Shown here piece by piece: positions 29,347 to 38,970 of a stretch of DNA of 64,000 bases (its first letter is position 1; each line of letters begins with the position of its first letter). The notes beneath the pieces are model-generated. The model ran no database searches. It was given only the letters and a program-made list of their open reading frames with translations, and was not told the DNA's origin. The DNA lies in contig CAWFGS010000001.1 of assembly GCA_963815535.1 (NCBI GenBank), positions 682,001 to 746,000 of the forward strand, in the 5' to 3' direction. A program made the translations under genes and the position numbers. Source of the DNA: CAWFGS01 sp963815535 (GTDB taxonomy: Bacteria > Pseudomonadota > Alphaproteobacteria > Sphingomonadales > Sphingomonadaceae).

Positions 29347-30502
29347 ATGGCCCGCGCGCTCTACATCCATTGGCCCTTCTGCCTGAAGAAATGCCCCTAT
29401 TGCGACTTCAACAGCCATGTCCGCGACGGCGTCGACCATGCCGCGTGGCAGGCCGCGCTGATCGCCGACATGCGGCACGAGGCGGCGCTGGCGAGCGGCG
29501 AGTCCGCTGGCTTCGATCTTCTTCGGCGGGGGCACGCCATCGCTGATGCCGCCTTCCCTGGTCGCGGCTCTGCTTGCGGAGGCGGAGCGTCTGTGGGGCT
29601 TTGCGCCCGATATCGAAATCACGCTGGAGGCCAATCCGTCGTCGGTCGAAGCGGCCAAGTTTGCCGGGCTGGCGGCGGCGGGCGTCAACCGCGTGTCGCT
29701 GGGGCTGCAATCGCTGGACGACGCGGCGCTGCGATTTCTTGGGGCGGCTGCACGGTGCGACGAAAGCCTCGCCGCGCTTGACACCGCGCAGGCGCAGTTT
29801 CGCCGCGTCAGTTTCGATCTGATCTACGCGCAGCCCGGGCAGACGGCCGACGCAATGGCGCACGCAACTTACCGCGCGCATTGGCGTTCGGCACGGACCA
29901 TCTGTCGCTGTACCAGCTGACGATCGAGCCGAACACGCGGTTCGCGACCGATGTGCGGCGCGGCGTGTTCACCCCGTGGAAGACGATCCCGCCGCCGACC
30001 TGTTCGCCGTCACTCGCGAATGCACGGCGGCAGCGGGAATGCCCTCCTACGAAATCAGCAACCATGCGCGCACCGGACAGGAAAGCCGCCATAATCTGAC
30101 CTATTGGCGCTATGGCGATTATCTGCGGCATCGGGCCGGGCGCGCATGGCCGCAGGGGCGGCTTCGCGACCTTGCGGCATCGCAAGCCGGAAAACTGGCT
30201 TGCGGCGGTCGGGTCGGCTGGACATGGGATCGAAGCGGGAAACGGGTCTGTCCGCTGCCACACAGGCGACCGAGGCTTTGCTGATGGGCTTGCGGTTGAC
30301 GGAGGGGGTCGATCTGGCGGAACTGACCGCACGGTTCGGCTTTGCGCCCGATGCACTGATCGACGCGGAACGGTTCGCGCTGTATCGGCGGTTGCAGATG
30401 GTGTGGCGGCAAGGTTCGCGCATCGGCGTGACGCCCGCCGGAATGCCGGTGCTGGACGCTTTGCTGGGTGAGCTGGTGCGTGAAGAACTGGTGCATCAAT
30501 GA
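29347..30502 (+). CDS. hemW: HemW-like radical SAM heme chaperone, multiple indels
   Basis: A radical SAM protein related to coproporphyrinogen III dehydrogenase; this type acts in heme handling. The start MARALYIHWPFCLKKCPYCD carries the CxxxCxxC cluster motif. Later blocks, in changing frames, are SLVAALLAEAERLWGFAPDI with EITLEANPSSVEAAKFAGLA, AAGVNRVSLGLQSLDDAALR, VSFDLIYAQPGQT, GTDHLSLYQLTIEPNTRFAT, AAGMPSYEISNHARTGQESR with HNLTYWRYGDY, and the C-terminal MGLRLTEGVDLAELTARFGF. About six single-base breaks lie between 29515 and 30235. The stop overlaps the xerC start (ATGA). Length after repair is about 385 residues, normal for the family. Confidence 0.9.
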
Positions 30503-31427
30503 GCCGGCCTGCCCCCGATAATCCAGCGCATTGTGCAGAACTGCTGGAACAATGGCGGACCCATCTGGCGCATGGGCGGCGGGTGTCGGCGCATACTGTG
30601 CGCGCCTATTGCGCCTGTGCCGTTCGGATCGTGCGCCATCTCGATGCCCGCGATTGGGGCCATATCGCGGACGCCACCGCCGCCGACATCCGCACTTTTC
30701 TGGCCGCACGGCGCGCCGAGGGTATCGGCAACGCCAGCGCGGCACGCGAATTGTCCGCGATCAAGGCGTTCGTCAGCTTTCGCGCGCGAACAAGCGGGCC
30801 ATGCCGACACCGCCCCGCCCCGACTACGCGGGCCGCGCATTGCGAAGGGTCTGCCCCGCCCGGTGACGCCCGACGATGCCGTGGCGATCGCTGCAACCGA
30901 TCGCGGATGGTGCGACCGAACGCTGGATCGGCGCGCGCGACGGCGCCGTGCTGCTGCTGCTTTATGGGGCGGGGTTGCGTATCGCGGAGGCGTTGTCGTT
31001 GCCGGGGGCGGACTATCCCTTCGGCGAAACGCTGCGCGTTACCGGCAAGGGCGCGAAACAGCGTGTGGTTCCGATCCTGCCCGTCATCGGCGCGGCGGTG
31101 GAGGATTATATCGCAACCTGCCCCTGGGCCATCGCGCCGGACGGCCCCCTGTTTCGGGGGGCGAAGGGCGGCGCGCTCAATCCCGGCATGGTGCAAAAGG
31201 CGATGGCGCGCGCGCGCACCGCGATGGGTCTGCCCGCCACCGCCACACCCCACGCGCTGCGCCACAGTTTCGCGACCCATCTGCTGGGCGCGGGCGCGGA
31301 CCTTCGCAGTTTGCAGGAATTGCTCGGCCATGCGAGCCTGGGCAGCACGCAGATCTATACCAAGGTCGATGCGGCTACGATGCTCGACACCTATCGCAGC
31401 GCGCATCCTCGCGATAAGGCCCCATGA
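30499..31427 (+). CDS. xerC: Tyrosine recombinase XerC, two frameshifts
   Basis: XerC resolves chromosome dimers at dif together with XerD. The N-terminal SAM-like DNA-binding domain reads CAELLEQWRTHLAHGRRVSA and HTVRAYCACAVRIVRHL, continuing to ELSAIKAFVSF. A second frame covers AREQAGHADTAPPRLRGPRI to PVTPDDAVAIAATD, and a third the catalytic domain ERWIGARDGAVLLLLYGAGL. Catalytic residues are visible: Arg in LLYGAGLRIAEALSL, Lys in VTGKGAKQR, HALRHSFATHLL, GHASLGSTQ and the nucleophile Tyr in QIYTKVD. Breaks lie near 30778 and 30910. It is the last gene of the rph operon and convergent with dedA. Confidence 0.93.
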
Positions 31428-31458
31428 CGAAGCCCCGCGATAAAAGCCGCGATCGCGC

Positions 31459-32073
31459 TTAGTCCTCGCCCCCATCGCCGCGCGCCGTCCATGTCAGAAC
31501 ACGCCATAGATACAGCGCCGCGAACGCCGCCACCCCGCCGACGATGGCCCAATTCAGCCACCCTTGCGCGTCGCGCAGATATTGCGCCAGCCAGCTTCCC
31601 GCCGCGATCAGCGCGCCGTTCCACAGCAGCGACCCGGTGAAGGTGAACACCAGGAACCGCAATGGCGGCATTCCCGCCATTCCAGCGGGCAGGGAAATCA
31701 TGGTCCGCATGAACGGCGACACACGCAGGCCGAACACCACCCAATGGCCGTGCCGCTGGAAAAACGCGCCCGCTCGTTCCACATCGCGCCATTCCAGCGT
31801 CAGCCACCGGCCCCAGCGATCGACGAAAGGTCGCAACCGGGCATAGCCCCAGCGCCGCCCGATCCAGAACCAGGCCCAGTTTCCGGCCGTCGTGCCGATC
31901 GTGCCGACAATCAGCAGCGGCCAGAACTGCATCTCGCCCCGCGCGACCAGGACGCCGCCTACGCCCATGATCACTTCCGACGGGATAGGCGGGATCACGT
32001 TTTCGATCACCATCAGCGCGAATACGCCCCAATATCCGCCGCGCGCGATAATTTCGATGATCAGTTCGTGCAT
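31459..32073 (-). CDS. DedA family membrane protein
   Basis: A 204-residue inner-membrane protein of the DedA/SNARE-associated family, some members of which flip undecaprenyl phosphate or phospholipids. It has the reentrant-loop region FALMVIENVIPPIPSEVIMG (the conserved E-xxxPxPSE motif), the helix LLIVGTIGTTAGNWAWFWIG with RRWG, and the second conserved loop VFGLRVSPFMRTMISLPAGM with AGMPPLRF (the arginine-rich signature). Two C-terminal helices end with a short acidic tail RGDGGED. Intact. It begins 19 bp after gshB and ends the rsmI-yraN-gshB-dedA run. Confidence 0.92.
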   Translation of the reverse strand: MHELIIEIIARGGYWGVFALMVIENVIPPIPSEVIMGVGGVLVARGEMQFWPLLIVGTIGTTAGNWAWFWIGRRWGYARLRPFVDRWGRWLTLEWRDVERAGAFFQRHGHWVVFGLRVSPFMRTMISLPAGMAGMPPLRFLVFTFTGSLLWNGALIAAGSWLAQYLRDAQGWLNWAIVGGVAAFAALYLWRVLTWTARGDGGED

Positions 32074-32092
32074 GACCGGGGCGTTTGTCGGT

Positions 32093-33044
32093 TCAGTGTG
32101 GCAGCCGCCGCTCGATCGCGTCCCAGATCAGAGCCGGCGTGTCCGTCCCGTTGAACTCGTCGATCGCGACGATGCCGGTGGGTGAGGTGACGTTGATCTC
32201 CGTCAGCCATTTGCCGCCGATCACGTCGATGCCCACGAACACCAACCCCCGGCGTTTCAGTTCCGGGCCCATTGCAGCGCAGATTTCCTCTTCGCGGGCC
32301 GTCAAGGTCGCGGCTTCGGCATGGCCGCCTTGCGCCAGGTTCGATCGAAACTCCCCCTTGCCGGGGAAGCGATTGATCGCCCCCGTCACTGCGCCATCGA
32401 TCAACACGATCCGCTTGTCGCCCTCGCTGACTTCGGGAAGGAACGGCTGCACCATGTGGGGTTCGGGCCAGGTCTGGTTGAACATTTCGAACAGCGCGCT
32501 CAGGTTCGTGCCGTCCGCATCGATACGGAAGATCGCCTTGCCGCCGTTGCCATGCAGCGGCTTGACCACGACCGCGCCGTGCTTCGCCTGGAACGCGCGG
32601 ACATCGTCCAGCGTGCGCGCAATCAGGGTCGGCGGCATGAAGCGCGCATAATCGAGCACGAACATCTTTTCGGGCGCATTGACCACCTCGCGCGGATCGT
32701 TGGTCACCAGCGTGGTCCCCTTCAGCCGGTCGAGCAGCAATGCCGCGCTGATGTAGCCCAGATCGAAAGGGGGATCCTGCCGCATCATGACGACGTCGAT
32801 ATCGTCCGCCAGGTCGATCCGCCGCAGATCGCCGGCGGTGAAGTGATCGCCCAGCTTCGTTCCGCACCGTAACCGGCTGCGCCCAGGCGGTGATGCGGCC
32901 ATCCTCCCACGCCAGAGTCCGTACGTCGTAATGCCATAGATCGTAACCGCGCGCCTGAGCGCCCAGCATCAGGGCGAAGCTGGAATCTCCGGCGATGTTG
33001 ATTGATTCCATCGGGTCCATCTGCATGGCGACGCGCAATTTCAT
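32093..33044 (-). CDS. gshB: Glutathione synthetase, one frameshift
   Basis: An ATP-grasp ligase joining gamma-glutamylcysteine and glycine. Residues 1-60 (MKLRVAMQMDPMESINIAGD, DSSFALMLGAQARGY) are in one frame; after a break near 32865 the rest is continuous: VVMMRQDPPFDLGYISAALL, TLVTNDPREVVNAPEKMFVL, VVVKPLHGNGGKAIFRID (ATP-binding loop), MVQPFLPEVSEGDKRIVLID with GAVTGAINR, and VGIDVIGGKWLTEINVTSPT. Length of about 316 residues is normal. It follows yraN by 18 bp. The single break is most likely a sequence error. Confidence 0.95.
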
Positions 33045-33062
33045 GGGGGTTGTCCTTCGGTT

Positions 33063-33413
33063 TTAAGGTTGCCAGGCGTTGACGATGTGGCGCGGGTTCC
33101 GGTCCGGGGCAAGCAGGATGACATCGACGCGCATGTCGCCGCCATCGGGCACGTAATCATGCGCCACCGCCTCCGCCGCGGCGGCCACCCGGCGCAACCG
33201 GTGGGCGTCGATCGCATGATCGAGATCGCGCGCAAGTTTGCGCCATTTCACCTCGACGAAGGCGGTCATTCCATCCCGTTGCGCGATCAGGTCGATTTCG
33301 CCCAGCGGCGTTTTGACCCGCTCCGCCACGATCCGCCAGCCCTGCCTGGCAAGCCACGCTGCCGCGTCGCGTTCGGCGTCCCTGCCGCGCTGTTCCGCTT
33401 GCTGTCGTTTCAT
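33063..33413 (-). CDS. yraN: YraN family nuclease-fold protein (UPF0102)
   Basis: A 116-residue protein with the endonuclease-like fold of UPF0102. Signature: GRDAERDAAAWLARQGWRIV, TPLGEIDLIAQRDGMTAFVE with VKWRK (the G-E-ID-L...FVEVK motif of restriction-like nucleases) and a C-terminal RVDVILLAPD strand. It could act on branched DNA; the role is unproven. The ATG at 33413 overlaps the rsmI stop (ATGA), matching the conserved rsmI-yraN gene pair. In the raw sequence an rsmI frameshift makes the two look like one fused frame. Confidence 0.92.
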   Translation of the reverse strand: MKRQQAEQRGRDAERDAAAWLARQGWRIVAERVKTPLGEIDLIAQRDGMTAFVEVKWRKLARDLDHAIDAHRLRRVAAAAEAVAHDYVPDGGDMRVDVILLAPDRNPRHIVNAWQP

Positions 33414-34259
33414 TCGCCGCGCAGCTCCAGCGCGCGTGCGTACAGGCGCTTGCGATCGAGCCCGGTCGCCTTCGCCACCTGCGCCGCCGCCTGCGATGTC
33501 TTGTGCGATCAACAATGCGGTACGCAGCAGGTCGTCGGCCTCGCCCGCATCGGGCACGATCGGGGCGGGCGGTCCGATCATCAACACGATCTCTCCGCGC
33601 GCCGGGTGTGCTTCGTAATGGCGCGCCAGTTCGGCGGCGGGCCCCGTGCGGCATTCCTCGTGCAGCTTGGTCAATTCGCGCGCGACGCTTACCAGCCGGT
33701 CGGGCAAAACCGCCCCGATCGCCGCCAGAGATTTGAGCAGACGCGGCGCGGTTTCGTAGAATACCAGCGTGGCGGGTACATCGCGCAGTTCCGACAGCAT
33801 ATCGCGCCGGGCCTTGTCCTTCACCGGCAGGAAACCTGCGAACATGAACCGATCGTTCGGCAGGCCCGATACGGTCAGCCCGGCAATCGCCGCGCATGCC
33901 CCGGGCAGGGTCGCGACCGGCACGCCCGCCGCGCGCGCATCGTGGACCAGCCGGAAGCCGGGGTCGGACACCAGCGGCGTGCCCGCATCGCTGACCAGCG
34001 CGACCGCCCGGTCCGCCATCGACGCCACCAGCCGCGCCCGGTCGCGATCGTCCGAATGATCGTTGTATCGCCACAGCGGCTTGCTGATCCCCAGATGCTT
34101 CATCAGCTTGCCCGTCACTCGCGTATCTTCGCACGCGACCCCGTCGCATGCCGCCAGCGTGTCGCGCGCCCGCACCGTAATATCGCCCAGATTGCCAATC
34201 GGGGTGGCGACGATATACAGTCCGGGGGAAAGCGGTGGCCGGGATGGGTCGGGCGACAT
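33410..34259 (-). CDS. rsmI: 16S rRNA 2'-O-ribose C1402 methyltransferase, one frameshift
   Basis: RsmI methylates C1402 in the decoding centre using S-adenosylmethionine. The tetrapyrrole-methylase fold is clear: LSPGLYIVATPIGNLGDITV, GVACEDTRVTGKLMKHLGIS, ALVSDAGTPLVSDPGFRLVH, VATLPGACAAIAGLTVSGLP with NDRFMFAGFLP, and SVARELTKLHEECRTGPAAE. Near 33500 one extra G moves the frame into that of yraN; without it the protein ends VAKATGLDRKRLYARALELR-GE with TGA at 33410-33412. The ATG at 34259 is chosen (MSPDPSRPPLSPGL); another lies 12 bp upstream. Divergent from the LppC-like gene. Confidence 0.94.
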
Positions 34260-34326
34260 GGCGGAACCCATGAACCAGCCCGGCACGGCGCACAATGGGG
34301 AACCGATTGGCATGATGGTTACGAAC

Positions 34327-35532
34327 ATGACGAAACGCGCGCTGACTGTCGGTGCCAAGATCGGTGCAGGCATCGTGGCCGGTATGGGGGCCAGCATCGC
34401 CCTGTCGGGGTGCGCGATCGTGCCGCAGGTCGGCGGAACCCGCGCGCCCGCGCCGCAGCAATCGCCCGCCGCCACGCCCCCACCGCCCGTCGGCGCACCG
34501 GTGACGCCGTCCGGGCAAGCCCCCTCGCCCGAAAATGCCGGGCGTCACCGCATCGCCCTGCTGGTTCCGATATCGGGCACGAACGGCGATGTCGGCCAGT
34601 CCATTGCCAACGCCACCACGATGGCCATGCTCGACACCGAAGCCGACAATCTGCGGATCACGGTTTACGATACGGCGACCGGCGCCAGCAGCGCGGCGGC
34701 CACTGCGATCGCGGATGGCAACCGGTTGATACTGGGGCCGCTATTGTCCGAAAACGTCCGCCCCGTGCTGGGTCAGGCCCGGCCTGCTGACGTGCCGCTG
34801 ATCGCCTTCACCAACGATGCGAACGTGGCCGGGCCGGACGTGTTCGTGATGGGGCACATTCCCGAACAATCGATCGCACAGTCGGTCGGCTATGCCCGCA
34901 AGAATGGCGCGGCGCGTTTCATGGCGATCGTGCCGGAGGGTGAATATGGCGACCGCGCCGCCACGGGCTTCGCCGATGCCGTGGCGCAATATGGCGGCGC
35001 GGTGCTGGGCACGGAACGCTATTCCCGCGGCAACACCTCAATCGTCGGGGCCGCGCGCCGGGTGCGGTCGCGCGGCGGGTTCGATGCCGTGCTGATCGCG
35101 GACAACGTCGATCGCGCCAGCCGCGCTGCATCCGAACTGGGCCGCACGCAGATCATCGGCACGGAATTGTGGAGCGGCGAAGGATCGGTCACGCGCGACG
35201 CATCCTTGCGCGGGGCGATCTTTTCCGCCGTATCCGATGCCCGCTACAAACGGTTTTCCGATACGTACGAGGCACGCTTTTCCAGCCGGCCCTATCGCAT
35301 TTCCACCCTGGGCTACGATGCCGTGCTGTTGACCCTGCGCGTGGCGCAGGAATGGCAGGTCGGCGACAGCTTCCCAATCGATACCTTGCGCGACCGGGGC
35401 GGCTTTCTGGGGCTGGACGGGCCGTTCCGGTTCGAACGCAGCGGCGTGGTGGAACGCGCGATGGAAGTGCGCGCCGTTCGCGATGGACGGGTGGTCATCG
35501 CGCAGGATGCACCCACCCGGTTTCAGGATTGA
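34327..35532 (+). CDS. LppC/LpoA-like lipoprotein (penicillin-binding protein activator family)
   Basis: A lipoprotein of about 401 residues with a type I periplasmic-binding fold. The N-terminus MTKRALTVGAKIGAGIVAGM ends in a lipobox (ALSGC); a Pro/Ala-rich linker follows, then HRIALLVPISGTNGDVGQSI, TMAMLDTEADNLRITVYDTA, ADGNRLILGPLLSENVRPVL, DVPLIAFTNDANVAGPDVFV and ISTLGYDAVLLTLRVAQEW. In E. coli LpoA this module activates PBP1A; here the same role is inferred. The start could also be the ATG at 34312 (MMVTNMTKR), which has a GGGGA upstream. Its divergent position beside rsmI-yraN-gshB is conserved in many proteobacteria. It precedes parE by 63 bp. Confidence 0.87.
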   Translation: MTKRALTVGAKIGAGIVAGMGASIALSGCAIVPQVGGTRAPAPQQSPAATPPPPVGAPVTPSGQAPSPENAGRHRIALLVPISGTNGDVGQSIANATTMAMLDTEADNLRITVYDTATGASSAAATAIADGNRLILGPLLSENVRPVLGQARPADVPLIAFTNDANVAGPDVFVMGHIPEQSIAQSVGYARKNGAARFMAIVPEGEYGDRAATGFADAVAQYGGAVLGTERYSRGNTSIVGAARRVRSRGGFDAVLIADNVDRASRAASELGRTQIIGTELWSGEGSVTRDASLRGAIFSAVSDARYKRFSDTYEARFSSRPYRISTLGYDAVLLTLRVAQEWQVGDSFPIDTLRDRGGFLGLDGPFRFERSGVVERAMEVRAVRDGRVVIAQDAPTRFQD

Positions 35533-35595
35533 CCCCGCCGCATTTGCGCCGCCGACTTGTCTTGATGCCCGCCCGCTGCCTATAGCTTCGTCGCA

Positions 35596-37587
35596 ATGAC
35601 AGACGATCTCTTCGACGGAACGCCCGCATCCAGCGGCGATTACGATGCTTCTTCCATCGAAGTGCTGGAGGGGTTGGAGCCGGTGCGCCGCCGGCCCGGC
35701 ATGTATATCGGCGGCACGGACGACCGCGCCCTGCACCATCTCGCCGCCGAAGTGCTCGACAATGCGATGGACGAGGCGGTGGCGGGCCATGCCAGCCGGA
35801 TCGAAATGTCGCTGGAGGAAGGCAACCGCCTGACCGTCAGCGACAATGGCCGCGGTATACCGGTGGAAGAACACCCGAAATATCCGGGCAAATCCACTCT
35901 TGAAGTCATTCTGGGCACGTTGCATTCGGGCGGCAAGTTTTCCGGCAAGGCCTACGCCACCAGCGGCGGTCTGCACGGCGTCGGCGTCAGCGTGGTCAAC
36001 GCGCTCAGCAGCGACACGCGGGTGGAGGTGGCGCGCAATCGCCAGCTTTACGCGCAATCTTTCGCCAAGGGGGAAACGCTGGGCCCGATCGAGGAGCTCG
36101 GCCCCACCCCCAACCGGCGCGGCACCACCGTCAGCTTCACCCCCGACACCGAAATTTTCGGCGACCGCCAGTTTCGCGCGCGCCGCCTGTTCAAGCTCGC
36201 CCGGTCCAAGGCGTATCTGTTCGCCGGCGTCGAAATCCGCTGGAAATGCGCCGAAAGCCTGGCAACGGACGAGGTTCCCGCCGAAGCGACGTTCAAGTTT
36301 CCCGGCGGCCTTGCCGACCATCTGGCGGAGCAGTTGGGAACGCGCGAATGCGCCACCGCGCAACCGTTCACCGGCAATCAGGATTTCCCCGATGACGATG
36401 GCGGCACCGGTCAGGGGCGCGTCGAATGGGCGATCGCATGGCCGCTATGGTCCGAAGGCAGCACCAGCTGGTATTGCAACACCGTGCCCACCCCCGATGG
36501 CGGCACGCACGAACAGGGATTGCGCGCCGCACTGACGAAGGGATTGCGCGCATTCGGCGAATTGACCGGCGTGAAGAAAGCGAAGGACATCACTGCCGAC
36601 GATGTGATGAACGGCGCGGAAATCATGTTGAGCGTGTTCATCCGCGAACCGCAATTCCAGTCTCAGACGAAAGACCGCCTGACCTCCCCCGAAGCCGCGC
36701 GTCTGGTCGAAAATGCGGTGCGCGATCCGTTCGATCTGTTCCTGACCGACAATATGGACCGCGGCAAGGCGCTGCTGGGCCAGGTGATGGAACGCATGGA
36801 CGAACGCATGGCGCGCAAGGCGGAGCGGGAGATCAAGCGCAAGACCGCAACCAATTCCAAGAAACTGCGCCTGCCGGGAAAATTGACGGATTGCACCGGC
36901 GAAGGGGACCGCGAAACCGAACTGTTCATCGTGGAAGGCGACAGCGCCGGGGGCAGCGCGAAACAGGCGCGCGACCGCAAGACGCAGGCGATCCTGCCGA
37001 TCCGGGGCAAAATCCTGAACGTCGCCAGCGCCAGCCTGGACAAGATCCGCGCCAACAGCGAAATCGCCGATCTGACGCTGGCGATGGGCTGCGGGGTGCG
37101 TAAGGATTGCGACGCCTCGGCGCTAAGGTACGATCGCATCATCATCATGACCGACGCCGATGTGGACGGCGCGCATATCGCGACGCTGCTGATGACGTTC
37201 TTCTTCCAGGAAATGCCCGACATCGTAAAGAAAGGTCATCTGTTCCTCGCCCAGCCGCCGCTTTATCGCCTGACTGCGGGCAAAGAGAGCCGCTACGCCC
37301 GCGACGACGAACATCGCGAGGAACTGGAAAACACCGTGTTCAAAGGCAAGAAGGTCGATGTCGGACGGTTCAAGGGGCTGGGCGAAATGAACCCCGGACA
37401 GTTGCGCGAAACCACGATGGCCCCCGAAACGCGCGGTCTGATCCGCATTACCCTGCCCCCCGAATTCGAAGACCGCGCCGTGGTGAAGGAACTGGTGGAC
37501 CAACTGATGGGCCGCAACCCCGAACACCGCTTCAATTTCATCCAAAACCGCGCCGGGGAACTCGACCGCGACATGATCGATGCGTGA
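35596..37587 (+). CDS. parE: DNA topoisomerase IV subunit B
   Basis: The ATPase subunit of topoisomerase IV, which decatenates daughter chromosomes with ParC. The 663-residue length fits ParE and not the longer GyrB. Motifs: ATP-binding EVLDNAMDEAVAGHA and TVSDNGRGIPVEEHP, KFSGKAYATSGGLHGVGVSV (ATP lid), the QTK loop in FQSQTKDRLTS, the TOPRIM acidic motif FIVEGDSAGGSAKQARD, ILPIRGKILNVASASLDKI, IIIMTDADVDGAHIATLLM and GRFKGLGEMNPGQL. Intact over 2 kb. The C-terminal 98 codons are overlapped in antisense by the downstream hydrolase/OsmC reading frame. Confidence 0.97.
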   Translation: MTDDLFDGTPASSGDYDASSIEVLEGLEPVRRRPGMYIGGTDDRALHHLAAEVLDNAMDEAVAGHASRIEMSLEEGNRLTVSDNGRGIPVEEHPKYPGKSTLEVILGTLHSGGKFSGKAYATSGGLHGVGVSVVNALSSDTRVEVARNRQLYAQSFAKGETLGPIEELGPTPNRRGTTVSFTPDTEIFGDRQFRARRLFKLARSKAYLFAGVEIRWKCAESLATDEVPAEATFKFPGGLADHLAEQLGTRECATAQPFTGNQDFPDDDGGTGQGRVEWAIAWPLWSEGSTSWYCNTVPTPDGGTHEQGLRAALTKGLRAFGELTGVKKAKDITADDVMNGAEIMLSVFIREPQFQSQTKDRLTSPEAARLVENAVRDPFDLFLTDNMDRGKALLGQVMERMDERMARKAEREIKRKTATNSKKLRLPGKLTDCTGEGDRETELFIVEGDSAGGSAKQARDRKTQAILPIRGKILNVASASLDKIRANSEIADLTLAMGCGVRKDCDASALRYDRIIIMTDADVDGAHIATLLMTFFFQEMPDIVKKGHLFLAQPPLYRLTAGKESRYARDDEHREELENTVFKGKKVDVGRFKGLGEMNPGQLRETTMAPETRGLIRITLPPEFEDRAVVKELVDQLMGRNPEHRFNFIQNRAGELDRDMIDA

Positions 37588-38843
37588 TGCGGCTTACCTA
37601 CATCGCTATCGGTATGAATATGCAGATGCCCCTCCAGCGTGCGATGGACCGGGCATTTGTCGGCCACTGCGACAAGGCTGGCGCGGTCTTCTTCCGATAG
37701 GTCGGCTGAAAAACCGATGGTGCGGTGGAGCGCCTGGATGCTGGGCGCGTTGTCCATATCGTCGAAATGGTCGCAATCTTCCGCATGATCGCGTTCGTGG
37801 CGCAGCGCGATCGTAACCTGGCCGAAGTCGATTTTCTTACGGTCGGCATACATCTTGATCGTCATGGCGGTGCAGGTGCCCAGCGATGCGAGCAACAGGT
37901 CGTAGGGTGTCGGGCCGGTATCGTCCCCGCCATAGGAGGCGGGTTCATCGGCGACGAATTCATGGGTCGTGGTGCGGACGTCGGTGCCGAACTTGCCGAT
38001 GCCGGTGCGGACCAGAATGCCGTTATCGGGGGCAGGCAGCGCGTTGCTTTCGCCTGTGCCCTCGCCCTCTCCATCATGTTGCACGAGATAGCGCGTCGCC
38101 CAGCTCGCGATCATGGTTGCGGCGAACTGCGCGTCGGCTCCGTCGGTCAGCAAGTGATCCGCGCCCGACAGGCTGATGAAGCTTTTGGGATGCTTCGCCG
38201 CGCCGAACAGTTTTCCGGCGTGATCGACGCTGACGTAATCGTCGGTCGGCGAATGCAGGATCAGCACGGGAACGCGGATGCGCGATACCTCGTCCAGCAG
38301 ATCGGCGGCTTCGGTGCGTTCGATGAATGTGTTGCTGAGGTGGAACGGACGCCCGCCGATGGTTACCTTGCCTTCTCCATTGGCGCGAACGGCGGCCAGA
38401 TCGCCTTCGATCCGGGCGAGCACATGGGGCACGTCGGACGGTGCGCCGATGGTCGCAATGCCGGCGACTTTCGCCATACCGATATCGTCCGCCGCCGCCA
38501 GCACGGCCGCCCCGCCCAGACTGTGACCGACCAGCAGTATCTTTTGGCCGTACCGTTCGTTCAGATGGTTGGCGGCCGCGACCAGATCATCCACATCGGT
38601 GGCAAAACCGGCACGCCCGAATTCCCCTTCGCTTTTGCCCAGCCCGGTGAAATCGAACCGCAAGGTCGCGATGCCTTCGCGGGCCAAGGCGCGGGTGACG
38701 CTGACCGCCGCCTTGCTGGTTTGGGTACAGGTGAAACAATGCGCGAACAGCGCGACGCCGCGCACTTTCCCGGCGGGCAGTTCCAGATTGCCGGCCAGAG
38801 TATGGCCTGCGGGCGTTTCGATGGATAGGCGTTCGGTCGGCAT
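37293..38843 (-). CDS. Alpha/beta-hydrolase / OsmC fusion protein
   Basis: A two-domain protein. The N-terminal alpha/beta hydrolase (about residues 1-260) has FAHCFTCTQTSKAAVSVTRA, TLRFDFTGLGKSEGEF, nucleophile Ser in VGHSLGGAAVLAAAD, Asp in LHSPTDDYVSVDHAG and His in SGADHLLTDGAD. The OsmC domain (about 270-415) has YDLLLASLGTCTAMTIKMYA (first catalytic Cys) and VADKCPVHRTLEGHLHIHTD (second Cys), the pair used for peroxide reduction. This fusion is a known family of about 405 residues. Here the frame runs on to 37293, adding about 97 residues antisense to parE that are probably not real; both other frames stop within a few codons of 37600, so one indel there would restore a normal end. The ATG at 38843 follows GGGAG. 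Confidence 0.85.
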   Translation of the reverse strand: MPTERLSIETPAGHTLAGNLELPAGKVRGVALFAHCFTCTQTSKAAVSVTRALAREGIATLRFDFTGLGKSEGEFGRAGFATDVDDLVAAANHLNERYGQKILLVGHSLGGAAVLAAADDIGMAKVAGIATIGAPSDVPHVLARIEGDLAAVRANGEGKVTIGGRPFHLSNTFIERTEAADLLDEVSRIRVPVLILHSPTDDYVSVDHAGKLFGAAKHPKSFISLSGADHLLTDGADAQFAATMIASWATRYLVQHDGEGEGTGESNALPAPDNGILVRTGIGKFGTDVRTTTHEFVADEPASYGGDDTGPTPYDLLLASLGTCTAMTIKMYADRKKIDFGQVTIALRHERDHAEDCDHFDDMDNAPSIQALHRTIGFSADLSEEDRASLVAVADKCPVHRTLEGHLHIHTDSDVGKPHHASIMSRSSSPARFWMKLKRCSGLRPISWSTSSFTTARSSNSGGRVMRIRPRVSGAIVVSRNCPGFISPSPLNRPTSTFLPLNTVFSSSSRCSSSRA

Positions 38844-38970
38844 GGTCGGCTCCCTTATGGCGTGTCATACCCCAGTTCGCAGCGCACGGCCATTTGGTTG
38901 CATGACGGCCAAAAGATGCATGTTGCCGCTATGCCCGACTGCTGGCAAACCGGCGGCAGAGGAGATGAAC

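Noticed and set aside
33069..34790. Open frame of 573 codons on the plus strand
   Set aside because: Antisense shadow of rsmI and yraN that also runs into the LppC-like gene in the wrong frame.
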